This document shows positions 30,393-40,872 of a DNA stretch of 64,000 nt, in pieces. The position numbers and the translations under genes are program-made. Numbering within the stretch: the first letter of the stretch is position 1; the number at the start of each line of letters is the position of its first letter. Source of the stretch: Magnaporthiopsis rhizophila (lineage: Eukaryota; Ascomycota; Sordariomycetes; Magnaporthales; Magnaporthaceae); the NCBI GenBank assembly GCA_003049465.1, contig PYSS01000038.1, positions 124,001 through 188,000 on the forward strand, written 5' to 3'. The notes under the pieces are model-generated. The model made no database searches, was not told the DNA's origin, and saw only the letters and a list, made by a program, of their open reading frames with translations.

Positions 30393-31713
30393 TGTGTGTC
30401 TGTCGGCTGTGGTTGATATGCAATTGAAGAGTTGGTGTGAAGGTTGGGTTCGTATCAACCCAAAACAGACAGGAAGGGGAGGGGCGCGAGGGCGTATTAA
30501 TGCTGTCGAGACCCGAACCGGGGTTTGGAGACAACACAGACTGCTGCCTCAGTAGCGCATCTGCCGGTAGCTGCCACTGCATCCGGCAGCCTGACCAGAA
30601 CCCCCCGGACAGTGACTCAACCGGGCGGGGACTCAGAAGAGCGGCAAGCGCAGACAGGCCGGAGAAGAGGATCATGCATTGGCAGTGATCAAGCTAGGCA
30701 AGGCAGCCAATGACGGGGCGACGGGGAACGAACAATGCAGGCAGACGCAGGCAGGGGACCAGGGGCCTTGGGACGACCCTAGGCTGCCACGCTTGCAGCT
30801 CAGGTTTGCAGCCAAAAGACCAACGCCGAATGCGGGCAAAGTTCTCCAAAATGAAGCCTGTGCTCTGTAGGAACTGTGGAAAGAGATTGGCATAAGGAAT
30901 AAACTATAATAAATTATCAAGATAACCACAGGAAACAAAGCAAACCATAGGAAATAAGATAAGCCATACGTAGTAAACCAAGATACAGGAAATAAACAAA
31001 GATATAAGAAGTAAAACAAGACACAGGGAGAAAAATAGGATAAAGGAAACAAAAAGGACGACGGGAGATAGCAAGGAGACGGACCGATCAAACAGTCGGG
31101 TAATCTGAATTCCAGTCGGCATTGTCGGCAGTGCGTATTGTTTGGCCGCTGTGCAGAGTTATCCAGTAGGCAAGGAAAGCCGCCACCTCATAAACGCAAA
31201 GATGGAGGAGCAAGAAAAAAAAAACGCCAACAAATCCTTCTCGATTGCGGCCAGGCTGTTTGCGTGGCACGGGGGCCTCGAGCCGGGCTGCCTCACACAC
31301 AGTCGAGCGAGGATTCGCCGCGTAAGACTATCCTGTCCTATGCGTCGGCAGTGGACCAAGGAAATGCAGGCAGGATAGCGGTCTGGGCTGGCTGCCTTAT
31401 CATGTTGGACCACGCTGTTGTGTCGCCCACGTCAGCTGGTCCCGTCGTCTTTGGCCAGCATGGATTCAATGTTGTTCTTTTCTGTGTTTGGCAAGGTCGG
31501 ACGGAGGATTAGAGGTCTCACATTCAATTCAGGAGAGGGGGGCTGAACTCCGTCGAGGTGCTGCTGTGGCCCGTGCGTACCAGGCAGACACCCCCAACCC
31601 CACCCTTCTCCACTCGGCAATCAGCCCGACGTCATCGCGTCCAGGCGCTGAACAGAGGCAGTTGCTCAACCTTGCAGCCTTGAGCTCTGCTGTCCTTTCA
31701 CGGCTGCTGTGAT
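30393..31713. other. Intergenic with degenerate tandem repeat
   Basis: No coding gene is recognised. It holds an AT-rich tandem array (30892-31059) and otherwise GC-moderate sequence upstream of the Nudix gene. Confidence 0.4.
30892..31059 (+). repeat. Degenerate 19-20-bp tandem repeat
   Basis: Successive units follow the pattern (C)AAACCATAGGAAATAAGAT with drift: ACCACAGGAAACAAAGC, ACCATAGGAAATAAGAT, GCCATACGTAGTAAACC, GATACAGGAAATAAAC, GATATAAGAAGTAAAAC, GACACAGGGAGAAAAAT. About seven to eight units can be seen. Confidence 0.6.
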
Positions 31714-32716
31714 ATGCGCCCAACGGCCATCCAATCCCGCCTCCGAGCATTGCAGGCCCTCTCCAGACAATCTTGCCCCTCCCTTGCCTTTCGCTTTCGC
31801 AGAATGGCGTCGACCTTCAGGCTCCCAGACCATGAGATCCCGGTCAACCTGCCCCAGGGTCTCTCGGAGAAGCAGGTCCTAGGATTTCACCCTTTCAAGG
31901 TAAAAAGAATAAGCGACCATGGCCATCCTTGTCCTCTGCTGCCTGTCCGTGCCAAGGGCAATGCCTAACATGCCCGTCGCCCAGAACTGGGTTGCGACCC
32001 TGACCTCGTCCCTCGCACTGCAACACACAACCGCCTCCCATCCCTTCCACCAGGACCCGTACCGCCTGCGCTCCATCACGGTGCAGTCGTTCGACCTGTT
32101 CGGCGGCTCGCGGCTCGGCTTCCTCAAGCTGACGGCGGACGTGTCCAACGCCGCGGGCGAGTCGCTGCCGGGCGCCGTCTTTTTGCGCGGGCCCTCTGTC
32201 GCCATGATGGTGATGCTTCTGCCCGACGACGAGCCAGCCGAGACGGATGAGCGCTACGTGCTCATGACGGTGCAGCCGCGCGTCGCTGCGGGTAGCCTGG
32301 CGTTTGCCGAGCTGCCGGCCGGCATGGTGGACGAAGAGGGCCAGTTCGCGGGCGCGGCGGCGCGCGAGATCAAGGAGGAGCTGGGGCTGGAGATTGCCGC
32401 GTCGGAGCTGACGTGTCTGAGCGAGCTGGCCGCCGAGGAAGGACGGGACGGCACCGGCGAGAAGCTGGCGCAGGCGGTGTATCCGTCCCCAGGCGGTTGC
32501 GACGAGTACATGCCCATCTTCATGCACGAGCGGAGGGTTCCGCGCAAGCAGCTGGCCGAGTGGGCGGGCAAGCTCACGGGCTTGCGGGATGAGGGAGAAA
32601 AGATCACCCTCAAGCTTGTGTGCATGGATGACCTCTGGCGGGAGGGCGCACGCGACGCCAAGTGCCTTGCCGCAATCGCGCTATGGCAGGGCTTGAGGGA
32701 AAACGGGAGGGTGTGA
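31714..32716 (+). CDS. Nudix ADP-sugar/ADP-ribose pyrophosphatase, mitochondrial presequence
   Basis: The model is join(31714..31899, 31985..32716), 305 aa. The joint gives FHPFKNWVATLTSSL, a conserved stretch of the eukaryotic ADP-sugar diphosphatase group. The Nudix box reads LPAGMVDEEGQFAG followed by AAAREIKEELGL, with the RExxEExG core intact and spacing like plant NUDX14-type enzymes. The first ~30 residues (MRPTAIQSRLRALQALSR...) are rich in Arg/Ser and lack acidic residues, as in a mitochondrial targeting peptide. A second ATG at 31804 (MASTFRLPDHEI) could yield a cytosolic form. It hydrolyses ADP-sugars to AMP and sugar phosphate (family knowledge). Confidence 0.87.
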
Positions 32717-32841
32717 GCTAGGGTCATAAACAGGTAGATTCCGACTGCCAAGGGCTTGTATAATACCACGGAATAGGTGCTCTGGCCCAGAGCAAACAAG
32801 CGCCATCGTCCACATCGACGCCAAGTCAACTGCACAGATCT

Positions 32842-33651
32842 CTACCGAGCCCCGTTTATCCTCGGCTCCCCGGCAGGAAGCAGCACCCAGTCCCTCACGC
32901 CGCCCTTCCAGTCGCTGATGCGCACGTCCTTGATGCCGACAACGACCACACGCACGTCCTCGCCCTCGACGAAGGACGGTCTCCGAGCAGAGCCAGAGTC
33001 GGCGTCCGGGGCGGCGGCGCCGTTGCCAGCAGCAGTACCAAACAGCGAAGAGGTAACTCCCGCGTCCGCGTCAAACGTGTTGTTCTCGAGGTGCTGCTGG
33101 CGGTAGTACCTCTCCTCGTCGGAGCCGGCGTCGGCCAGGCGGGCGGAGCCGTTGATGGTGGCCGAGATGGACGAGATGGACGACGTGTTGAGGTTCAGCA
33201 GCAGGTTGGCGAGGCTGGAGCGGTGATGCTCGGGACTGGGCGAGCGGCCCGACATGCGGCGGGCGTTGGGCGGGCGGTGCGAGACCCCTGTATGAGGCCG
33301 CGGGCTGGTTAGGTAGGCACAGGGCGGGGGGGCCTAGGTGGGCAGGCTACAGGGTTTAAAAAACTCACAGTCGTGGACGAGCAGCGAGACGGCCGGGTTG
33401 GCCAGCAGGTTGTTGGTCTTCTTGCTGGCAGCGTTGGTGGTCATGACGATGACGGGGTCGGAAGAAAAGGGCGACTCGGGCAGGTAGGTGTAGCTCATCA
33501 GCGAGACGTGGGGGACGTTGTCGGTGCAGGTGGCCAGGTGCAGGAAGCGCGCGTTCTCGAGACACTGCACCACCTCGCCGGGAAGCGTGGCCGTCGTCTG
33601 CTTGTGCGTGTCGCCGGCCGAGGCCTCGTGGTTGAGCGGGATCTGATCCAT
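32842..33651 (-). CDS. PPOX-fold FMN-binding protein (yeast YLR456W-like)
   Basis: The model is complement(join(32842..33287, 33369..33651)), 242 aa. The joint creates VSLLVHDWVSHRPP. The fold signature of pyridoxamine-phosphate-oxidase-like split barrels is seen at LPGEVVQCLENARFLHLATC, HVSLMSYTYLP, PVIVMTTNAASKKTNNL and the end FVEGEDVRVVVVGIKDVRIS, with a Ser/Gly-rich loop between. The protein closely resembles the fungal YLR456W/YPR172W group, whose in vivo role is unclear; true PNPOX activity is not implied. Its start is 378 bases from the divergent methylcrotonoyl-CoA carboxylase gene. Confidence 0.87.
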
Positions 33652-34029
33652 GGTGGCCGCTTGTGGTCGCTTGTCGATGTGGAATGAATGAATGGCAGGG
33701 CTGCCAAGGAGACGAGTCCGATTGGAAGCTTGAAGGCTCAGCTCAGCAAGCGCTGCGGGCAGGTGGGTCAGGTGCTCCGGATCGTGCCAGGGGCTGCCCT
33801 CTGGCGATGACGTCGGCCCAATTCGGCGGGGTTAGCGCCAATTCAGCGCCCGCAACGGCTAGCCTCGGCTTTTGAGGGTGCTGAAGCGATCAGCCGGAAT
33901 GGCCGAGACGCCGTCTGCTCTTGCTCCATCTTGACCTCCTCATCCTCCTCCTCCGTGCTCATCCCGTCAGTCCCATCATCCGTCCACACCACCTGCCTCA
34001 GCAACGGCAGAATCACGCTCGATAGCACG
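33652..34029. promoter_or_regulatory. Bidirectional promoter, PPOX-fold gene / MCC alpha
   Basis: 378 bases separate the two start codons. No TATA box is obvious; short leaders and possible co-regulation are implied only by geometry. Confidence 0.4.
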
Positions 34030-34638
34030 ATGCGGTCCCTCAGAAAAGCCCACGCTCGGCTGCCGCTGCGCAACGCCTCCCGCCTCCTTTCCACGACCCC
34101 GGCAGCAAGCGGCAGTATCAACACCAGCAACATTACAACCAACAGCAGCAACACCACCACTCCCATCACATCCCTCCTTATCGCCAACCGCGGCGAGATT
34201 GCCCTCCGCATCCACCGCACGGCCACCCGCCTTGGCATCCCAACTACTACCATCTACACCGACGTCGACAAGGACTCGCAACATGCCGCCGCCTCGGCCT
34301 CATCCATTGCCCTGGGCTCCGACCCGCGCGCTTACCTCGACGGTGACCGCATAGCATCGCTGGCCGCACGCCACCGCATCTCCGCCCTGCACCCGGGCTA
34401 CGGCTTCCTATCCGAGAACGCGGCGTTTGCCCGCCTCTGCGCCGACCGTGGCATCAACTTCGTCGGGCCGCCGGCCCAGGCCATGGCCGATATGGGTGAC
34501 AAGGCCAGGTCCAAAGAGCTCATGACGGCCGCCGGCGTGCCCTGCGTGCCGGGCTACCACGGGCCGGACCAGGACGCCGCCTTTTTGCAGGACCGCGCCG
34601 CTGAGATCACATATCCGGTGCTGCTTAAGAGCGTTAAA

Positions 34639-34671
<33 letters not shown>

Positions 34672-35022
34672 TCGGCCGCCGAATTCCCGGCCCAGCTGCG
34701 CAGCGCCCGCGCCGAAGCCCGCGCCAGCTTCGGCCCAGACGGCGAGGTGATGCTGGTGGAAAAGTACATCGAGCGCCCCCGCCACGTCGAGGTGCAGGTC
34801 TTTGCCGACCGCCACGGCTCGTGCGTGGCCCTGGGCGAGCGTGACTGCAGCGTCCAGCGCCGGCACCAAAAGGTGGTGGAGGAGTCGCCCGCGCCGGGGC
34901 TGGCCGAGGAGCTGCGCCAGGACCTGTGGGCCAAGGCGCGCACCGCCGCTGCCGCCGTCGGCTACATGGGCGCCGGCACCGTTGAGTTCATCCTGGACCG
35001 CGACACGGACAAGTTCTACTTT

Positions 35023-35055
<33 letters not shown>

Positions 35056-36359
35056 CCCGTCAGCGAGATGGTGACAGGCACAGATCTGGTCGAGTGGCAG
35101 TTGCGCGTGGCCGCCGGCGAGCCGCTGCCGCTGACGCAGGACGAGATCGAGGCGCGCATTCGCGGCCGCGGCGCCGCCATCGAGGCGCGCATCTACGCCG
35201 AGAACCCGGAAAAGGGATTCCTGCCGGACTCGGGCACGCTCGTGCACCTGGCCACGCCGCGCACCGACGTCGGCGCCAAGACGGCCGAGGACGCAGACGT
35301 GCGCATCGACGCCGGCTTCGTCGAGGGCGACACGGTCTCGCAGGCCTACGACGGCATGATCGCCAAGCTGATCGTCCGAGGCCGCGACAGGGAGACGGCG
35401 ATCCGGCGCATGGAGCTGGCGCTGCGCGAGTACGAGGCGGTCGGGCTCAGCACCAACATCGAGTTCCTCAAGCGCCTGTGCCGCAATCCGGCCTTTGTGC
35501 GGGGCGACCTCGATACCGGCTTTATAGAGCGCTGGCGGGAGGACCTGTTTGCGCCCCGCCGCGTCGAGGACGAGGTTTTTGTACAGGCGGCCTTGGCGCT
35601 TGGTGCGAAGGCAGGCCCGGGCCCGCACGGCGAGACGCTGGGGTATGGAGAGGCGGCCGCGTCCACAGGAGAGCGTCGGTTCGCCTTCAAGGTGACGGAC
35701 GGCTACGCGGAGCAGCCCGCCGAGGGTTCCAAGGAGGACGTCGAGGTGGTGGTCACGCAGCGCGGCAGCGGCTTATTCAATGCTCGCGTGTCTCGCGCCG
35801 GAGAGGAGACGCCCCGCGAGTATGACAATATCACCACCGAACCGCGGAACAGCAGCAGCAGCAGCAGCAGCAGCTCGACAAAAACGACGGTCAAGTCGCT
35901 CTTCCCGCTGGCCAGGATCGAGTCGACGGTGGTGCGCGACCCGACCAACCACGACCGCATCACCGTCTTCCAGCTCGGCACCAAGACGGAGCTGGCGCTG
36001 GCGCAGCCGTCGTGGTACGACAAGGCGCTGGGCCTGAAGGAGGCGGCCGCATCGGTCGTGGCACCCATGCCGTGCAAGATTTTGCGGAACGAGGTTGGCG
36101 AGGGTGACGTTGTGGAGAAGGGGACGCCGTTGGTTGTGTGAGTTATGCTTTTAACTGCTATGGCGTGTTTTTTTTTTTTTCTCTTCCTGTTGTGAACATG
36201 AAAAGCTAACGATATGCCTACAGAATCGAGTCTATGAAGATGGAGACGGTCATCCGCTCGCCGCAAAACGGCGTCATCAAGAAGCTGGCGCACAAAGAGG
36301 GAGACATTTGCAAGGCTGGAACGGTGTTGGTGCTGTTTGAGGAGGCTGAGGAAAGCTGA
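34030..36359 (+). CDS. MCCA: 3-methylcrotonyl-CoA carboxylase, biotin-carrying alpha subunit
   Basis: The model is join(34030..36137, 36224..36359), 747 aa. The ATG at 34030 opens an Arg-rich mitochondrial presequence (MRSLRKAHARLPLRNASRLL). The biotin carboxylase domain spans ~40-490: LLIANRGEIALRI, ALHPGYGFLSENA, KGGGGKGMRIVR, RHVEVQVFADRHG, ERDCSVQRRHQKVVEE, FMEMNTRLQVEHPVSE. The C-terminal biotinyl domain is split by the intron and carries the biotinylated lysine in ESMKMET (MAPMPCKI-type motif VAPMPCKIL upstream). This is the leucine-degradation enzyme rather than acetyl- or propionyl-CoA carboxylase, judged by length and lack of a carboxyltransferase domain. Propionyl-type paralogues are the alternative. 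A Ser9 run from (AGC)n lies near residue 608. Confidence 0.92.
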
Positions 36360-36787
36360 TACATACTGGCTTATATATGGTTTGCCAGAGGCAGTTGGGC
36401 GCAATGGGCTGGAAGGCATATCGTATTGGGCCAATCATATTTTGGATTTGGAAGCGATCTTATCTTGCGCACAAAATATACGGATCTTTCTAGAAGCCTC
36501 GATCTCAGTCTTGACCGCCGCGCGATCTACGTGCCGTCCCGCTCCCTTCCCCAGGTACAATGCAGTTTTATTGCTTTTTTTTTTCTTTTTTTTCTTTTTT
36601 TTTTTTTCCACGCGGGCCGTCCCTGTAAATCGGCCTTTTACCCCCACACTTCAGCGGGGCCAGGGGGGTGAGATTCGGAGGGGTGACGTCAAATTCAGCT
36701 CTTATGAAAACCCATCATCCATTGCCCGAATCCAACTACATCTCACACACCCACCACCTCCTCCAACATCGCCGCCTCTCTCCATCA
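36360..36787. other. Short intergenic/leader region before LIP2
   Basis: 428 bases contain an interrupted T tract (36575-36608). An ATG at 36704 is in frame with LIP2 and could extend it by 28 residues. Confidence 0.4.
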
Positions 36788-37945
36788 ATGACGCGTCTCC
36801 AGCCGTACCTGCGGCACATCCACCTGCCGTCCGACGCGGCCCAGGCAACATACCCGAGCTACTGCGTCGCGGCCGCCATCCAGGCCCGGCTGCAGCGTGC
36901 CCAGCTCAACTTCAAGGCCGCTTCTTCTTCTACTTCGTCTTCCCCGTCTCCACAGCCGCCCGCCCTCGTGACCTTTACGCCCACCCCGACATACACCCTC
37001 GGCCGACGGCAGCATTCTTCTTCTTCTTCTTCCTCTCCCCCTTCCTCTTCCTCCTCCTCCCACAGCAAAACCCAAACCCAAACCCTCCCGCCTTCCCTCC
37101 AAGCACTCACCAAGCCTCTCCACCTCACACACCATGCCACCGCCACCACCGCCACCACCAACACCACCACCGCCTACGAGCCCGTCGTCCTCCGTACCTC
37201 GCGCGGCGGCCTGACGACCTACCACGGACCAGGCCAGCTCGTCATCTGGCCCGTGCTCGACCTCAAAGGCGGCGGCGGCCTTCACCGCCCATACACGGTC
37301 CGGTCCTACGCAAGCCTCCTGCAGACCGTCACGTGCACCATATTGGCTCGGGTCTGGGGGCTGGTCGGCACCACGACCTCCGACCCGGGCGTCTGGCTGA
37401 CCACGGCAGGAGAAGTAGAAGAAGAAGAAAAAACGCGTAAAGTGGCCGCCATGGGCGTCCACCTCCGCCGCCACGTAACCGGGCTCGGCGTCGCGCTCAA
37501 CCTGTCCACGCCCGTCACGTCGGCCAGCACCACCACCACCACCAGCGGCGGCGGCGTGGAGGAGCTCACCAGAAACAACCCGTGGCTGCGCTTCGTGCCC
37601 TGCGGCCTGGAGGGCAAGCACGTCACGTCCGTGGCCGAGGAGCTGCGTCTCAGGGGTGGTGGTGATGACGAAGCCGGACTGGACCTGAACCACCTGGACC
37701 CGGTAAGAGATGCAGGTCGCGCCGTCGCCGACGCCTGGGCTGCAGAGTTCGCCGCCCGTATCGCTACAGACCATACAGCTGAAAAGCTGGCCGTGGTGGC
37801 GGCGGACGACGACGAGGTCCAGCAGCTCGTGGCAGACGTCGCCGACGAGGCCAAGCTGATAGAAGAGGAGTCGCGGCTGTGGCCAGCTAGGCCAGAAGAC
37901 GGGCAAGACGAAGAACTGCTACTACATCCAGGAGATATATGTTGA
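36788..37945 (+). CDS. LIP2: Lipoyl(octanoyl)transferase
   Basis: 385 aa from the ATG at 36788 (413 aa if 36704 is used). LipB-family signatures: VVLRTSRGGLTTYHGPGQLV (the RGG..T.HGPGQ motif), IWPVLDL, KVAAMGVHLRRHVTGLGVAL (catalytic Lys in KVAAMG) and FVPCGLEGKHVTSV (the PCG cysteine is the acyl acceptor). It transfers octanoyl from acyl carrier protein to E2/H-protein lysines in mitochondria before lipoyl synthase acts. Low-complexity Ser/Thr stretches (residues ~45-110) and an acidic C-terminal tail of ~80 residues make it longer than the yeast enzyme. It lies just after another cofactor-carrying mitochondrial enzyme gene. Confidence 0.92.
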   Translation: MTRLQPYLRHIHLPSDAAQATYPSYCVAAAIQARLQRAQLNFKAASSSTSSSPSPQPPALVTFTPTPTYTLGRRQHSSSSSSSPPSSSSSSHSKTQTQTLPPSLQALTKPLHLTHHATATTATTNTTTAYEPVVLRTSRGGLTTYHGPGQLVIWPVLDLKGGGGLHRPYTVRSYASLLQTVTCTILARVWGLVGTTTSDPGVWLTTAGEVEEEEKTRKVAAMGVHLRRHVTGLGVALNLSTPVTSASTTTTTSGGGVEELTRNNPWLRFVPCGLEGKHVTSVAEELRLRGGGDDEAGLDLNHLDPVRDAGRAVADAWAAEFAARIATDHTAEKLAVVAADDDEVQQLVADVADEAKLIEEESRLWPARPEDGQDEELLLHPGDIC

Positions 37946-38485
37946 AAAAGCTATTCGAAATTAAAAACATTGTCAAAGTTGCTCGCTACCCGGCTTGTGA
38001 TTTCTGACCACCTGATTTTTCTCGTTCCATCCCGCGCGTGTGTGCCCTACTTTCAATTTTGAAGGAAAAAGCACAGAAAGGAAAAAAAAAAAAACACCAC
38101 CAGTACCACGCAATGCCGCTCCTTGCGTTTGGGAAAAGAGATGAATACAAAGCACACCCTAACCATCAGACTTAAAAATAAAAAATAAAAATAAAAAAAG
38201 CCCGTCCACTTAAAACAATTTGCCGCAGGCCAACCACAAACAATACAGACGATTAAAATATGCAAAAATCATGAGACTCGGGTCCAAGGAAAAGGTGTGG
38301 GGGACATGGATTAGTTTTATTTGGCCCGCCAGTCAAAAACGAGAAAAAAAAAAAAAACGATATTAAAAGTAGAAGCCAACGTGCTTCGTTGAAAACTCGC
38401 GCCATTATTCCTCGTCAAGCAGCCAGTCGTTGTTCGACTATCGTGGGGTTATCGGGTCGTGTTTAGCATGCCCGTCCCCGTCTGG
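37946..38485. other. Convergent 3' region LIP2/otubain
   Basis: 540 bases between convergent genes are AT-richer than the surroundings, with short A runs. No gene is seen; presumed 3' untranslated sequence and terminators. Confidence 0.45.
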
Positions 38486-40872
38486 TCAAACATCCTCCTT
38501 CGGCTCAGTCTTGATGGGCGGCTTTTCCTTCTTTTTGCGTTTGGTCGTGCCGCTTGTCCCTTCAGACGCATCATCGTCCGTCGAACGGCGGCGCTCATAG
38601 GGCGGCGGATGGTGATACATGTCCGGCTGGAAGTTGGGGTTGGCGTAATGAGCAGGATTGAAGTGGCTGTGCTCGAACGCCCGCGTCGTCGCGGGGCGGT
38701 ACTCCGTCACGGCAGCAAAGGCCAAAGCCTGGTCGTCAACCGTGTGGACGTCCTCGGCCCCGTCTGGTGTCTTTGTCGGGTAGCTGTACTTGCTGAAGCG
38801 CAGCGCGTGGGTGAGACTGGGGGAGGGCGTCAGATGTACCGTGCTTTGCACGTGTTCTGATGGTGGTGGAGGTGGTGGCTGCTGATGCTCGAGCTGTTGC
38901 TGCATTGGCGGCGATTGCTCCTGGTGATGTGGGTTGGGCATGATGATGCTGCACGCCGGAGAGGCCGAAGGGGCGGGCGTGTTGTGCTGAGAACACGCTG
39001 TCTCGCCCCATGGCGGCGGCGGTTGTTGTGCCTCCGGGCTCGGTGTGTATGCGGCTGGGCCCATACCGAAAGGGAGCATGGGGTTCAAGGGGTTCCCGGG
39101 ACCGGCGTTGTAGGAAGACGCCATGGAGAGTATCAGGCCGAAGTCTACCACATTGTCCATGGGGCCACATGGGGCAATGCTGGTCGGGCCGATCTGGAAC
39201 TGATGCGTAAGGGCGGCAGCACGATGAACCTGGACGTCGACAGGTTCCGGCGGAGGCTTGTACAGTATGTCGTAGTGGTCAGGGCGATATAACAAGTGCA
39301 AAATAGGGCCCAGGTCCGACTCGGCCCGGTCGTTGGTCTCGTCGGGGAAGCGGTACGTGTTGGCCTTGGACATGGGGGTGCGGTCCAGGTACACAATTTC
39401 GAGCACAAAATCGGCCGGCTTGAGCAGAACCTCGACCAGCAGGATGATGCCGACGTGCTCGATCTCGCGGTTGGACGGCTCGATGGTGCCGGCCGAGTAG
39501 TCTTTGGCGCTGCCCCCGATAAAGGGCTCGTAGTTGTCGACGTTTCCCTTGAGGTACGAGGCGGCCATCAGACGGAGGTGATAGATGACGGCGTTGGAAA
39601 CGTCGGCGTCGTTGAACTTGGCCTGCAGAGAGGCTAGGGCGACGTCCGGGTTGGCCAGGTTGGCCTGGATGTCGTTGAGGATGAGCATGGTCTCGTCGGC
39701 CATATCCTCCCACAAGAAGCGCTGGAAGCCGCCGACATTTTCTATATACCGGCCCAGCTCGGTGAGCCGGGCGATCTCGGCGGCGATCTTGGCCGGGGTG
39801 GCCGTCAGAATGAGGTTCTCGAAGTAGGCGAAGCCGATCGCTGGAGGGGGGCGCAAGTTCTGGTTAGCGAGCGAGTTTCTGGACCTGTCGCATGGGGCTT
39901 TTCGGGCGAGGGGATGCAGTGCCATACCTCTCCAGCCGCAGTTGCCGTCTCCTTGTATCGGGCGGTAATGCGAGTATGTCTGGGGCAGTGCCTGTGGGAC
40001 GGAATGGACAAGAGTTAGTAGTCGGTTATGCTGTCTTCTGATCGAACAGAGTCTGGAGATTGCTCACAATGGTCTTTTCCACGTATACGGGATCGGCCTT
40101 GGCGTATTGCTCGGTGATGGCATGGCTCGTGGTCCTGTCGCCGACGAGGGGGCCCTGTGAGGGTGTTTGGGGACGACGTTAGCTGGCTTCGGCTTGCATT
40201 CGGGCTCCATTCGGACCAAAATCGGATCCAGCAGCGACGTGGGGGCCACGGGGCAGAATGCGGGGAAGAGCGACGGAGAATTAAATCGCGGCCACCATGA
40301 CCAGGTCGACATCAGGGCCTGCTCACCTCGAGCTGTGGCTGGTAGTCGCGCGCGGCGGCTTCTTGGGCGGCGACGTCGTCCTGGGGCAAGGCGTCATCCA
40401 TGGCGGCGATTGTGCGACGTGGAGAGTTTGCGTGGCGGTTGAGATGTGGGAGGTACTGGGGCGGGAGCGGGAGCGGGAGCTGGAGCTGTTGCTGCTGGTG
40501 GTGCCGCTGATTTTGGTAATGCTGATGGTGCTGCTGGTGCTGCTGGTGCTGCTGCTGGTGGTGGTGGTTGTGGTGGTTGGTGTGGAAGATGGGCGGCGGC
40601 GGCGGTGGTGGTGGTGGTGGCACCTGCCCCAGGGTGAGAAGCTGCTGCTGCTGCTGTTGCTGTGGGTGGTGGTGGTGGTGGAGCTCAAAGGCTTGCAGGT
40701 GCTGCTGCCCACCAACTGCGGATCCACTGCACCCACCACACCCAGCACTGCTGCCAACAAAGCTGGTTGGATGCGCGCCTTGGACTGGAAACCCGCCGCC
40801 GATGAAGCCGTCACTCAGACCATGGTAGCTCCCAAACGACGCGCCGTACGGCGTGGGCTGTGGAAGGAACAT
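38486..40872 (-). CDS. Otubain-type deubiquitinase (peptidase C65) with long low-complexity arms
   Basis: The model is complement(join(38486..39840, 39928..39991, 40068..40154, 40327..40872)), 683 aa. Exon 2 gives GPLVGDRTTSHAITEQYAKA, exon 3 gives ALPQTYSHYRPIQGDGNCGW, and exon 4 resumes AIGFAYFENLI. The catalytic Cys is C229 with D226 beside it, and the His is H421 in LLYRPDHYDILY, as in OTUB1. Before the domain are ~180 residues with His/Gln/Pro runs. After it come ~250 residues with Pro/Gln stretches and a basic end (KRKKKEKPPIKTEPKEDV). OTUB1-like enzymes remove K48-linked ubiquitin or inhibit E2s in cytosol and nucleus. The start at 40872 (MFLPQPTPYG) is the first sensible ATG; upstream codons remain open to 41022. 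Confidence 0.9.
40450..40690 (-). repeat. Imperfect CAG/CAC trinucleotide tracts coding Gln, His and Pro runs
   Basis: Interleaved CAG, CAC/CAT and CCG repeats encode the His/Gln/Pro stretches of the otubain N-terminal arm. They are length-variable regions prone to slippage. Confidence 0.75.

Noticed and set aside
30892..31059. CRISPR-like array
   Set aside because: Units are degenerate, contiguous and without spacers, and the organism is a fungus.
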